40,865 nt of DNA from Paenibacillus plantiphilus (GTDB taxonomy: Bacteria; Bacillota; Bacilli; Paenibacillales; Paenibacillaceae), in NCBI RefSeq assembly GCF_927798095.1, contig NZ_CAKMMF010000030.1:1-40865 (forward strand), given 5' to 3'. The notes under the pieces are model-generated. The model did no database searches, was not told the DNA's origin, and saw only the letters and a program-made list of their open reading frames with translations. Position numbers and translations under genes: made by a program. Below, piece by piece: positions 1 through 7,472 of the stretch. The first letter of the stretch is position 1. Each line of letters starts with the position of its first letter.

Positions 1-50
1 CTACTCTCCCCTTCCTCCCCCCCACTAATAATTTGTAAGATAGAAAGGTC

Positions 51-77
51 GATCGGACGTCTAGTGCTTGTCCGATC
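51..77. terminator. Inverted repeat, possible terminator of an upstream gene
   Basis: Perfect 8-bp arms GATCGGAC (51-58) and GTCCGATC (70-77) enclose an 11-nt loop. The following T tract is weak (GTCTTTTAC), so this may be a terminator for a gene outside the window or only a dyad. Confidence 0.35.
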
Positions 78-118
78 ATCAGTCTTTTACTATCATTAAA
101 GGATAGTTAAACCTTTTT

Positions 119-247
119 GCTGCTGCAAGCATAGCAAGCCAAGCAAGCCAAGCAAGCCAAGCAACAAGCATTGCGAGCACTGCAAGCCAAGCAAGCATTG
201 TAAGCCAAGCATAGCAACAAGCATTGCAAGTATTGCAAGCATTGCTT
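119..247. repeat. Low-complexity GCAAGC repeat tract with 9-bp tandem core
   Basis: Three perfect tandem copies of GCCAAGCAA lie at 138-164. Around them is a decaying mix of GCAAGC, CAAGCATTG and AAGCCAAGC up to about 247. The tract looks like slippage-type expansion. Translation gives Leu-Ala-Trp/Met runs on the minus strand, which I take as a by-product. Confidence 0.8.
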
Positions 248-273
248 AACAGCTTGCCATCGCAACGCTCGAT

Positions 274-371
274 AGCACGGCGCTGAACTGTATTTACAGC
301 TCTACCGCTGCCGCTGGGCAGCACGGCGCTGAACTGTAACTGCAGCTCTACGACAGTCGCTCGGCAGCACC
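274..371. repeat. 46-bp tandem repeat, two copies plus a start of a third
   Basis: Unit 1 is 274-319, unit 2 is 320-365, and a third begins at 366 with AGCACC. Each begins AGCACGGCGCTGAACTGTA and the second half is more diverged. The unit contains a small CTGTA...TACAGC dyad, reminiscent of, but not clearly homologous to, the 113-bp repeats nearby. Confidence 0.75.
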
Positions 372-598
372 TTGTTACGCCCTGATTGAAGATCCCAGTT
401 GAAAACTAACTGGTAACAGCCTATTGTTATTGCGACTCTTTGGCTCGATTATATGGAAAAGCTCCCTGCTGATGAAATGCGCCTAATGGTGCAACAATAC
501 AGAAATTTAGAGGTAGTCAGTCCAGCTATTTCAATGCTACTATGGCGGAAGAATCACCTGTATTATTCAGTCTGCTGTGTAAGTCATTCGAGACATTC

Positions 599-823
599 GC
601 TATAAGGCGGAAATACCGCTTTACAGCACAAAAAAGTGGATTGAGTTGCGCTGTAAGCTTGAAAAACCTTCTTACAGATGACAATGTATCGTAGAATCGC
701 CTTCTGCTGTAGCTATAAGGCGGAAATACCGCTTTACAGCACGGAAAAGTGGATTGAGTTGCGCTGTAAGCTTGAAAAACCTTCTTACAGATGACAACGT
801 ACGTAGAATCCCCTTCGGTTTTC
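599..823 (+). repeat. 113-bp tandem repeat array A (two units)
   Basis: Units start at 599 and 712. Each unit has a first 29-nt palindrome (599-627, starting GCTATAAGGCGG and ending TTTACAGC), a 22-nt spacer (628-649), a second 29-nt palindrome (650-678, starting GCTGTAAGCTTG and ending CTTACAGA) and a 33-nt spacer. The two units are nearly identical over the first 90 nt; the second unit decays after about 805. A degenerate earlier palindrome may exist at 536-564 (GCTACTATGGCGGAAGAAT...). The period matches the arrays at 21749 and 40569. 113 is not a multiple of 3, which argues against a repeated peptide. Confidence 0.85.
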
Positions 824-1064
824 ATGGTTAGGCGGCTGAAATTGAGTCTGCCGATTAGCTGTTGTAAATAGGCTCGCTGAATACACATGTATAACAAGTC
901 AATTTAAGTGGTTAGTCTTAAAGGATAAGCTGCTTTAATGGCGCCTTTTGGTTCGTTTCAGCTAAGCCCGAATGAATGAAGCTTATTTGGTTTGTTTTCT
1001 GTTCCAATGTGTCTACGCAGCTTGTAGGGTAATCCCAATTAATGAACAGCATGCTTGCGATGTG

Positions 1065-1122
1065 AGTTTTTGCTCGGCCGGATGGACAAGCTTTCATCCG
1101 GTCGGCAGGGCTCGCAAAAACT
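1065..1122 (+). promoter_or_regulatory. Leader hairpin just upstream of the ndk ribosome binding site
   Basis: Outer arms AGTTTTTGC (1065-1073) and GCAAAAACT (1114-1122) are perfectly complementary, and inner arms CCGGATG (1078-1084) and CATCCGG (1095-1101) are too. The structure ends a few bases before the GAGGAGG ribosome binding site. There is no T tract after the inner stem, so it does not look like a plain terminator; it may be an mRNA-stabilising or translation-affecting leader structure. Confidence 0.55.
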
Positions 1123-1140
1123 TTTGAGGAGGCAACTTCG

Positions 1141-1584
1141 ATGGAAAGAACATTTTTGATGGTGAAGCCGGATGGGGTTCAACGTGGCTTGATTGGGGAG
1201 ATTTTGTTGCGATTTGAACGTAAAGGTCTGCAGCTTGTTGCTGCAAAGCTGCTGCAAATTACGCCTGAGCTTGCTGAGAAGCATTATGCGGAGCATGTCG
1301 GCAAACCGTTCTATCCGCCGCTCGTTGACTTCATTACTTCAGGTCCGGTGTTCGCGATGGTTTGGCAAGGGGATAATGCGATCGCGCTGGCCCGTGCTCT
1401 CATCGGCAAAACAGACGCAATCGATGCAGCTCCAGGCACGATCCGCTCAGACTATGCTGTACATACTAATTTCAATCTCATCCATGGCTCAGATTCGCCA
1501 GAGAGCGCGAAGCGGGAAATCGGCATCTTTTTCTCTGATCATGAGCTGGTTCAATATGTGCAAACAATTCAACGATGGATTTAA
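1141..1584 (+). CDS. ndk: Nucleoside diphosphate kinase
   Basis: Transfers the gamma phosphate of ATP to nucleoside diphosphates through a phosphohistidine intermediate, balancing NTP and dNTP pools in the cytosol. The 147-residue protein has the usual bacterial length (about 135-150). It starts with the MVKPDG segment (Lys9) and carries the catalytic NLIHGSD motif with His115. A strong GAGGAGG lies 9-10 nt before the ATG. It is the first gene of the block and is followed after 44 nt by cheR, as in B. subtilis. No strong promoter was recognised in front of it. Identification is secure. Confidence 0.97.
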   Translation: MERTFLMVKPDGVQRGLIGEILLRFERKGLQLVAAKLLQITPELAEKHYAEHVGKPFYPPLVDFITSGPVFAMVWQGDNAIALARALIGKTDAIDAAPGTIRSDYAVHTNFNLIHGSDSPESAKREIGIFFSDHELVQYVQTIQRWI

Positions 1585-1628
1585 GTTAATTTAAATCCAA
1601 CTAAGAATTATCATCGGAGGAACCGCAG

Positions 1629-2414
1629 ATGGAAGATGCAGATTTTAATGTTTTTGTAAAACGAATTAAAGAGAAGACTGCCATTGATCTCTCGCAATAT
1701 AAAGAGGCCCAGATGAAACGCCGGCTTACGACGCTGCGGCTCAAGCATGGCTTTACGACCTTCGCCGCCTACTGGGATGCGATTGACAGGGACCTTAATC
1801 TCATGAATGAGTTTCTGGACCGCATGACGATTAATGTGTCCGAATTTTGGCGTAATCCCAGCCGCTGGGAAGCGATGGAGAAACGATTTCTGCCTGAGCT
1901 GCTCGCGACCCAAAGCCGCGTCAAGCTGTGGAGCGCAGCCTGTTCTACCGGCGAGGAGCCATACACGCTTGCAATGCTAGCCTCAGAGCTGGGGGGGCAG
2001 GATCGAACGTCCATTCTGGCGACGGATCTGGACAATATTGTGCTGGAAAAAGCAGCGCAAGGGGTATATCAGGAGCGCTCGGTTCGTGATGTGCCGCAAT
2101 CCTATGCCCGCAAGTATCTGGTGAAGAAGGGTCATGACGGGATCGAGGTGTCCGGCGAGCTCAAGAAAATGATCTCTTTCAAGCAGCAAAATCTGCTGCA
2201 TGATCCTTTTGGTCATGATTTTGATATTATCATTTGCCGTAATGTGATGATCTATTTCACTGAAGAAGCGAAGCATCTGCTGTATCAGAAATTTTCGAAC
2301 GCCCTGCGTCCTGGCGGATTGCTCTTTGTCGGCAGTACGGAACAGATTTTTTCGCCTGCGCAATATAATTTCGAATCGATCGAAACGTTCTTCTACCGTC
2401 GCCGCGCGGACTGA
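1629..2414 (+). CDS. cheR: Chemotaxis protein methyltransferase CheR
   Basis: S-adenosylmethionine-dependent methyltransferase that methylates glutamates of chemoreceptors for adaptation. The N-terminal helical CheR_N domain (about residues 1-75) is followed by the Rossmann-type methyltransferase domain. Visible motifs are SAACSTGEEPYT (about 102-113, SAM binding) and IICRNVMIYF (about 201-210). At 261 residues it has the B. subtilis length. The start is preceded by a clear CGGAGG. The position between ndk and aroC is that of B. subtilis, far from the other chemotaxis genes. A run of seven G at 1991-1997 is intact and does not shift the frame. Confidence 0.96.
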   Translation: MEDADFNVFVKRIKEKTAIDLSQYKEAQMKRRLTTLRLKHGFTTFAAYWDAIDRDLNLMNEFLDRMTINVSEFWRNPSRWEAMEKRFLPELLATQSRVKLWSAACSTGEEPYTLAMLASELGGQDRTSILATDLDNIVLEKAAQGVYQERSVRDVPQSYARKYLVKKGHDGIEVSGELKKMISFKQQNLLHDPFGHDFDIIICRNVMIYFTEEAKHLLYQKFSNALRPGGLLFVGSTEQIFSPAQYNFESIETFFYRRRAD

Positions 2415-2477
2415 GATGTATATCGTTTTCCATCTTCTCCAATACTATAGGGTAACAATGGGATTTGGAGGTACGTA

Positions 2478-2645
2478 ATGGACAAACGCAAAGTAATTGC
2501 GGCATACCGGAGAGGTTTTATCAATGTCCGCGAATGCGCGCAAATATTAGGCATTGACATCGGCCAAATATCAGGCTTGATCAATGATCCTTACCTGATT
2601 GCCGATCCACAGACTTTGCGGAGCAGCCAATCCGTAAACGGATAA
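2478..2645 (+). CDS. Small conserved-looking ORF, 55 residues, possible helix-turn-helix
   Basis: ATG at 2478 is preceded by TTTGGAGG at a spacing of 7, better than most chance ORFs. The product begins MDKRKVIAAYRRGF, continues with INVRECAQILGID, and ends in a short polar tail. The segment around residues 11-36 (RGFINVRECAQILGID...) looks like a small HTH or DNA-binding helix pair of the kind seen in short regulators, but the protein is too short for firm assignment. It sits between cheR and the aroC promoter, in the same direction. I do not know its function. It lies below the usual ORF-length cut-offs and is easily missed. Confidence 0.6.
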   Translation: MDKRKVIAAYRRGFINVRECAQILGIDIGQISGLINDPYLIADPQTLRSSQSVNG

Positions 2646-2743
2646 CCTTGTTCAACCTGAAGCTGTCCTCTGCACGCTGTCATTACGGTGCTCGGGGCAG
2701 CTTCTTTTTACATGCTCAAGGGTTGCGATGGCTGCTGAATTTC

Positions 2744-2772
2744 TTGTCAAACAGGCAAGGCTATACTATAAT
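2744..2772 (+). promoter_or_regulatory. Sigma-A promoter for aroC-aroB-aroH
   Basis: TTGTCA (2744-2749), 17-nt spacer, TATAAT (2767-2772). Transcription would start near 2779, leaving a leader of about 165 nt before aroC. Confidence 0.75.
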
Positions 2773-2892
2773 GAGCAAAGACATTTGGGCAGAGTTACAT
2801 ATTCGGACAACCGATAGCGGCACGCGGCGCAATTAGACACAGCAGCAGTACTGCCGCAGCCGATGCTTGGCTTATAATATTAAATTACGAGA

Positions 2893-2920
2893 CAGAGGCC
2901 GTTCATATAGGAACGGCATC
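2893..2920 (+). promoter_or_regulatory. Hairpin in aroC leader
   Basis: ACAGA-G-GCCGTTC pairs with GAACGGC-A-TCTGT around an ATATAG loop. It is followed directly by the aroC ribosome binding site GGGAGG, without a T run, so it is not a typical terminator. An effect on translation or RNA stability is possible. Confidence 0.4.
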
Positions 2921-2946
2921 TGTTTACGCATGGGAGGCGCAATTAC

Positions 2947-4116
2947 GTGAGTTTACGTTATTTGACAGCAGGGGAGACGCATGGCCCGCAGCTAACGGCC
3001 ATTATAGAAGGATTGCCAAGCAATTTGCAATTGGATTTTGAGGAGCTGAATTTCCAGCTGCACCGTCGCCAGAAGGGCCACGGGCGCGGGAGACGGATGC
3101 AAATTGAGAAGGATACGGCGAATATTGTCGGCGGCGTGCGCCACGGCAAGACGACGGGCGCTCCAGTTGCGCTCATCGTGGCCAATAACGATTGGAAGCA
3201 TTGGACAAGCGTTATGAATATCGAGCCGATTGAAGGCAGCGATGAGGATAAGCGCAGAGTACACCGCCCGCGTCCAGGCCATGCGGATCTGAACGGCGGC
3301 TTGAAGTATAATTTGAAGGATCTGCGCAATGTGCTGGAGCGCTCCAGCGCGCGTGAGACTGCTGCTCGTGTAGCTGTTGGAGCTGTAGCGCGTCAATTTC
3401 TGGCGAACTTCGGCATCAAGGTTGCAGGTCAGGTTATCCGAATCGGCGATATTGAAGCGCCTGCGAATGCTCTGCCCGTTGATGAGCTGATCCGCTTGAC
3501 GGAGGAATCGTCCGTTCGTGTCGTTGACAAGGCGACGGAAGAGAAGATGACTGCTTATATCGATCAGATTAAGGCTGAAGGCGACTCCATCGGAGGCGTT
3601 GTGGAATGTATCGTTGAAGGCGTTCCGGTCGGTCTGGGCAGCCATGTCCAGTATGACCGCAAGCTTGACGGCCGCATTGCGCAAGCTGTCGTCTCTATCA
3701 ATGCATTCAAGGGCTGCGAGATCGGGATCGGCTTTGAAGCTGGCATACTGCGCGGCTCGCAGGTCCATGATGAGATTATGTACACGGAGGATCGCGGGTT
3801 TTACCGCGCCAGCAATCGTCTCGGCGGCTTTGAAGGCGGTATGACCAATGGCGAGCAAATCGTCGTAAGAGGCGTTATGAAGCCGATTCCGACGCTGTAC
3901 AAGCCATTGCAAAGCGTAGATATCGATACGAAGGAGCCATTCACCGCTCAGGTTGAGCGTTCGGACAGCTGTGCCGTACCTGCGGCAAGTGTTGTTATGG
4001 AGCATGTCGTAGCTTGGGAAGTAGCGAAGGCGTTTCTGGAGAAATTCGGCGGCGATTCCATGGAGGAAATCCGTGCCAACTACGATAACTATTTGACGCA
4101 AATGGGGCGGTACTAG
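2947..4116 (+). CDS. aroC: Chorismate synthase
   Basis: Last step of the shikimate pathway: 5-enolpyruvylshikimate-3-phosphate to chorismate, needing reduced FMN. 389 residues, the length of the Bacillus enzyme (called aroF there). Seen: GETHGP near the N terminus (9-14), the RPGHADLNG segment and [17 protein letters not shown] in the FMN/substrate region. GTG start with GGGAGG upstream at 9-10 nt. Its last base is the first base of the aroB start codon, so the two are translationally coupled. With aroB and aroH it feeds the trp genes that follow. Confidence 0.97.
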   Translation: MSLRYLTAGETHGPQLTAIIEGLPSNLQLDFEELNFQLHRRQKGHGRGRRMQIEKDTANIVGGVRHGKTTGAPVALIVANNDWKHWTSVMNIEPIEGSDEDKRRVHRPRPGHADLNGGLKYNLKDLRNVLERSSARETAARVAVGAVARQFLANFGIKVAGQVIRIGDIEAPANALPVDELIRLTEESSVRVVDKATEEKMTAYIDQIKAEGDSIGGVVECIVEGVPVGLGSHVQYDRKLDGRIAQAVVSINAFKGCEIGIGFEAGILRGSQVHDEIMYTEDRGFYRASNRLGGFEGGMTNGEQIVVRGVMKPIPTLYKPLQSVDIDTKEPFTAQVERSDSCAVPAASVVMEHVVAWEVAKAFLEKFGGDSMEEIRANYDNYLTQMGRY

Positions 4117-5213
4117 TGCGTGAGGTGACGGTTGAATTAGGCGAGCGCTCTTACCCGATCTATATCGGGGAAGGACTTATTGAAGAGGCCGGAACGTATT
4201 TCACCAAGCATGAGATCAGCAAGAAGTCGCCGCTTTTGATTGTTACGGACGAGAATGTCGCGAAGCGGCATTTGGCAAAGCTGGAGTCGGCGCTCACGAC
4301 TGCCGGCTTCCAGGTGCACAGCGCTGTAGTCCCGCCAGGAGAGAAATCGAAGTCGTTGTCTGTCTTTGAGGATCTCGTAACGAAAGGGCTGGAATGCGGT
4401 CTTGACCGCAAATCGGCAATCGTCGCTCTTGGCGGCGGTGTTGTCGGTGATCTTGCCGGATATGTTGCTGCCGCCTATATGAGAGGAATCAAGTTCATTC
4501 AGATCCCGACGACGATTCTTGCTCATGACAGCAGCGTAGGAGGCAAGGTTGCTGTCAACCATCCTCTAGCCAAAAATATTATCGGCGCGTTCCATCAGCC
4601 TGAGCTTGTGCTCTATGATCTTGCAACGCTGCAAACGCTGCCCCAGCGAGATGTCAAAGCTGGATTGTCCGAAGTGATCAAGCATGGCTTGATCTGGGAT
4701 GCGGCGTTTACAGCTTGGGTGGACGATAATGCGGAACGTTTGCTCGCGCTTGATCCAGAGGCGCTTGGCTATGCGTTATCGATAGGCTGCGGCATTAAGG
4801 CGCAGGTGGTTTCGAAGGATGAGCGCGAGAACGACCTGCGGATGATCCTCAATCTGGGTCACACGATCGGACATGCGCTTGAAGCTGTCGCCGGATATAA
4901 TGAGCTGCTGCACGGTGAGGCAATCTCCATCGGCATGGTCGGTTCCGCCAGACTCGGCGTGAAGCTCGGTGCGCCTCAGGAAGTCTATGACGTGACCAAA
5001 AGAGTACTCTCCCGTCTAGGGCTGCCGGTTCAATTGCCACAGCATTTGGACACGGATGCGATCATGGAAGCGATGCTGCACGACAAGAAGTTCTCGGAAG
5101 GAACGATGGTCTTCGTCGTTCCAACAGCTATTGGGCAAGTGGAAATTAACAAATCCGTCTCTACGGAGCTCGTAAGAGAGATTGTGGAGCAATTGAAACA
5201 GGAGGCCGTTTAA
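4116..5213 (+). CDS. aroB: 3-dehydroquinate synthase
   Basis: Second step of the shikimate pathway: DAHP to 3-dehydroquinate, with NAD and a divalent metal. 365 residues. Seen: GGGVVGDLAG (106-115, NAD binding), HDSSVGGKVAVNHP (137-150), and the metal-ligand region with Glu186 in GLSEVIKHG, His249 in LNLGHTIGHALE and His266 in LLHGEA. GTG start overlaps the aroC stop by one base; GGGGCGG upstream may serve as a ribosome binding site. A single base separates its stop from aroH. Confidence 0.96.
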   Translation: MREVTVELGERSYPIYIGEGLIEEAGTYFTKHEISKKSPLLIVTDENVAKRHLAKLESALTTAGFQVHSAVVPPGEKSKSLSVFEDLVTKGLECGLDRKSAIVALGGGVVGDLAGYVAAAYMRGIKFIQIPTTILAHDSSVGGKVAVNHPLAKNIIGAFHQPELVLYDLATLQTLPQRDVKAGLSEVIKHGLIWDAAFTAWVDDNAERLLALDPEALGYALSIGCGIKAQVVSKDERENDLRMILNLGHTIGHALEAVAGYNELLHGEAISIGMVGSARLGVKLGAPQEVYDVTKRVLSRLGLPVQLPQHLDTDAIMEAMLHDKKFSEGTMVFVVPTAIGQVEINKSVSTELVREIVEQLKQEAV

Positions 5214-5214
5214 C

Positions 5215-5583
5215 ATGAGTGTTCGGGGAATTCGCGGCGCAATTACAGTAGATGTTAATGAAGAGGGGCCGATCCTCCAGGCAACTGTCGAAATGCTGAC
5301 GGATATCATCAATGCGAACAGCATTGCGCCTCACGATATTTGCAGTGTTTTCGTAACGGTTACCGGCGATTTGGACACAACCTTCCCGGCACGAGCTATT
5401 CGTCAGATGGAAGGCTGGGAGCTAGTCCCGCTCATGTGCGCGCTTGAAGTGCCGGTTAAGGGCAGCCTGGAAAAATGTATCCGCCTGATGGTTCTCGTTA
5501 ATACGGACAAGTCCCAAGATGAGATCGAGCATATTTATTTGGGCGGCGCACAGGCGCTGCGGCCAGATCTGACTAAAGCATAA
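5215..5583 (+). CDS. aroH: Chorismate mutase, AroH type
   Basis: Converts chorismate to prephenate, the branch toward phenylalanine and tyrosine. 122 residues, the monofunctional trimeric AroH class of Bacillus rather than the helical AroQ class. The residues known for the B. subtilis active site occur at identical positions: Arg7, Arg63, Cys75, Glu78, Arg90 and Tyr108. GGAGG lies before the ATG inside the aroB 3' end. It closes the aro segment; the trp promoter begins 26 nt downstream. Confidence 0.97.
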   Translation: MSVRGIRGAITVDVNEEGPILQATVEMLTDIINANSIAPHDICSVFVTVTGDLDTTFPARAIRQMEGWELVPLMCALEVPVKGSLEKCIRLMVLVNTDKSQDEIEHIYLGGAQALRPDLTKA

Positions 5584-5608
5584 GTATAAGCAGGGGCTTC
5601 AAGTCAGG

Positions 5609-5637
5609 TTGACGGATAGATAGACCTGAGGTATAGT
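5609..5637 (+). promoter_or_regulatory. trp operon promoter
   Basis: TTGACG (5609-5614), 17-nt spacer, TATAGT (5632-5637). The predicted start (about 5644) lies some 13 nt before the first GAG triplet of the TRAP-type leader, similar to the arrangement in B. subtilis. Confidence 0.8.
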
Positions 5638-5656
5638 ATGTGTAATTAACATGTAA

Positions 5657-5730
5657 GAGCAGAGCAGAGTTGAGCCCAGCAAGTTAGCGTTCGTGTAACT
5701 TGAGATGAGATGAGTAGAGCTGAGTTGTAG
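5657..5730 (+). promoter_or_regulatory. TRAP binding site: 11 (G/U)AG triplets plus two degenerate
   Basis: GAG at 5657, 5662, 5667 and 5672, degenerate CAG 5677 and AAG 5681, UAG 5685, then after a 17-nt step GAG at 5702, 5707, 5712, 5717 and 5722 and UAG at 5728. Within each cluster the steps are 4-6 nt, i.e. 2-3 nt spacers (1 nt in two places). This is the known target pattern of TRAP (MtrB), an 11-mer ring that binds 11 (G/U)AG repeats when loaded with tryptophan. The segment AGCAGAGT (5663-5670) can pair with ACTCCTGCT (5863-5871) of the terminator arm with one bulge, so TRAP binding could free the terminator. The long distance to the terminator is unlike B. subtilis. mtrB itself is not in the window. 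Confidence 0.88.
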
Positions 5731-5862
5731 TGAAGAATAAACCGAGTTCATAGGTCATGAATGGGAATCGCGCTGCTGCATGCAGTCATGCGCAATGTAT
5801 TCCATCATGCTTTGAATTTGTGTTCCAGCACTCATGTACCATCTTCTGATATGCACACGGAC

Positions 5863-5888
5863 ACTCCTGCTGCGGCAGGAGTTTTTTT
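5863..5888 (+). terminator. trp leader attenuator terminator
   Basis: Perfect arms ACTCCTGC (5863-5870) and GCAGGAGT (5875-5882) with a TGCG loop, followed by seven T (5882-5888), 27 nt before the trpE start codon. Position between promoter and first gene means it acts on trp operon read-through. Small reading frames in the leader contain no Trp codon cluster, which argues against ribosome-mediated attenuation. Confidence 0.9.
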
Positions 5889-5915
5889 ATTCCCAAAATA
5901 GAGGAGAGAGCGAGC

Positions 5916-7466
5916 ATGAATCAAGAGCTGCAGCAAGTCATCAAGCTTGCGGGTACGTACAATCTCATTCCGATCGTCCGTCATGTGATGGCGGATACGG
6001 AGACGCCGATTCGGCTGTTTCAGCATTTTTACCGGGAGCGCCGCGCATTTCTACTTGAAAGTGTTGAGGGCGGGGTCAAATGGGCGCGTTATTCGTTCAT
6101 CGGGACAGATCCCTTCATGCTCATTCAAGGCAAGAACGGTGAGATGCACATCGAGCAGCAGGGTGAAGTCAAGACGCTGAGAGAGAAGCCGCTAGAGCTG
6201 CTGAAGGAGCATTTGCGTTCGTTCCGCAGTCCCTCTATTCCTGAGCTGCCGCCATTCACAGGCGGGGCCATCGGTTTCTTCGGCTACGATCTGCTGCAAT
6301 ATTATGAGAAGCTGCCAGCGCATCGCATCGATGACTTGAACATGAATGATATGCAGTTTATGTTCTGCGATCAGATTATTGTTTTTGACCATTTCAAGCA
6401 GCAGATTCAAATCATCGGCAACGTGCATATTGGGGAAGGCGCTGTGGAAAATGATATTGCAGCCGCTTATGACCGCGCATTGTCCAAGATCGAGGCGACG
6501 ATCGAACGTATTCAGCAGCCGCTGCCGACTGCGATTATGGCTGGAGGCGCGATACCGACTAACCCTGAGCTTGGCGAGGTTCAGTCGAATGTGACGAAAG
6601 AGCAATTTATCGCCAATGTGGACAAGGCGAAGGAATATATTCGCGCCGGGGATATTTTTCAAGTGGTGCTCTCCCAGCGCTTCAGTATTGAGACGACTGT
6701 TGATCCGCTTCATGTCTATCGAGTGCTGCGAACGATGAATCCATCGCCTTATATGTATTACTTGAAGATGGACGATGAGATTATTGTCGGCACATCGCCG
6801 GAAGCGCTCGTCAAGGTGGATGGTGATGTTGTCGAGACCCGTCCTATCGCGGGGACACGTCCTCGCGGAGCGACGGAGGAAGAGGATTTGGCGCTTGAGA
6901 AGGAGCTGCTGGCCGATGAGAAGGAATGCGCAGAGCATCTGATGCTTGTCGATCTCGGCCGGAACGATATTGGCCGGGTGTCTGAATTCGGAACGGTTCG
7001 TTGTGATTCTTACATGGATATCGAACGTTATTCGCATGTGATGCATATCGTCTCCAACGTTTCCGGCAAGCTTCACAAGGATAAGGATTTCTTTGATGCC
7101 TTCGTCTCCTGCATGCCAGCAGGCACGGTATCAGGCGCTCCCAAGCTTCGCGCGATGGAAATTATCGCAGAGCTTGAGAATGAAGCGAGAGGCCCTTATG
7201 CAGGTGCGATCGGTTATCTCGGCTTCGCCGGCAGCCTTAATACATGTATTACGATTCGAACGATTGTGTTCAAGAACGGAAGAGCCTATGTGCAGGCGGG
7301 CGCCGGAATCGTCTGGGATTCAGTGCCGGAGAGTGAATATACGGAAACGGTCAATAAAGCAATGGCGAGTCTTAAAGCGATTCGTGCCGCAGAGGCTATA
7401 TTCGCAGCGCCGGAGCGCAGAAGCACGATGATTAATTCCGATTACTATGCAGGGGCGAAGGGATGA
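5916..7466 (+). CDS. trpE: Anthranilate synthase component I
   Basis: Forms anthranilate from chorismate with ammonia supplied by a glutamine amidotransferase partner. 516 residues. Seen: LLES at 46-49 and NPSPYMYYL at 275-283, the known tryptophan feedback-binding elements, then the chorismate-binding domain with [13 protein letters not shown] (244-256), [10 protein letters not shown] (309-318), LVDLGRND (344-351) and [10 protein letters not shown] (401-410). Start is ATG with AGAGGAGAG upstream. No trpG lies in this operon; in Bacillus the amidotransferase is the shared PabA/TrpG of the folate operon, which is probably the case here. GAG triplets crowd the ribosome binding site (5901-5914), so TRAP might also hinder translation. 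Confidence 0.97.
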   Translation: MNQELQQVIKLAGTYNLIPIVRHVMADTETPIRLFQHFYRERRAFLLESVEGGVKWARYSFIGTDPFMLIQGKNGEMHIEQQGEVKTLREKPLELLKEHLRSFRSPSIPELPPFTGGAIGFFGYDLLQYYEKLPAHRIDDLNMNDMQFMFCDQIIVFDHFKQQIQIIGNVHIGEGAVENDIAAAYDRALSKIEATIERIQQPLPTAIMAGGAIPTNPELGEVQSNVTKEQFIANVDKAKEYIRAGDIFQVVLSQRFSIETTVDPLHVYRVLRTMNPSPYMYYLKMDDEIIVGTSPEALVKVDGDVVETRPIAGTRPRGATEEEDLALEKELLADEKECAEHLMLVDLGRNDIGRVSEFGTVRCDSYMDIERYSHVMHIVSNVSGKLHKDKDFFDAFVSCMPAGTVSGAPKLRAMEIIAELENEARGPYAGAIGYLGFAGSLNTCITIRTIVFKNGRAYVQAGAGIVWDSVPESEYTETVNKAMASLKAIRAAEAIFAAPERRSTMINSDYYAGAKG

Positions 7467-7472
7467 GCCGTG

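Larger units (their letters stand above)
1..1140. other. Gene-free repeat-rich region upstream of ndk
   Basis: I see no credible gene here. Open frames exist on the minus strand but they cover low-complexity or repeated DNA, lack convincing ribosome binding sites and have compositions such as Leu-Ala-Trp runs. The stretch holds, in order, a pyrimidine-rich start, an 8-bp inverted repeat, 9-bp tandem repeats, a 46-bp tandem repeat, two copies of a 113-bp repeat and a leader hairpin in front of ndk. B. subtilis has hepT-type genes just upstream of ndk; whether they lie beyond the window edge cannot be seen. Confidence 0.7.
2646..2946 (+). other. Gap between small ORF and aroC: promoter and leader
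   Basis: The 301-nt gap holds a good sigma-A promoter at 2744-2772 and a leader of about 165 nt with a hairpin at 2893-2920. A 62-codon frame at 2648-2836 spans the promoter, has no ribosome binding site and is not supported as a gene. Confidence 0.6.

Noticed and set aside
79..324. Minus-strand frame with Leu-Ala-Trp repeats
   Set aside because: Arises from the GCAAGC low-complexity tract; no ribosome binding site and no plausible fold.
599..823. 29-nt repeats with 22/33-nt spacers look CRISPR-like
   Set aside because: The spacers are repeated along with the palindromes in every unit, the two palindromes in a unit differ from each other, and no cas gene is present. It is a 113-bp tandem repeat, not a CRISPR array.
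1991..1997. Seven-G run in cheR as a frameshift
   Set aside because: The frame stays open and all methyltransferase motifs before and after it are in frame.
2648..2836. 62-codon plus-strand frame before aroC
   Set aside because: Spans the aroC promoter, lacks a ribosome binding site and has no protein-like features.
5757..5900. Leader peptide for trp attenuation
   Set aside because: Short frames in the leader contain no tandem Trp codons and have no ribosome binding sites; the TRAP triplets explain control better.
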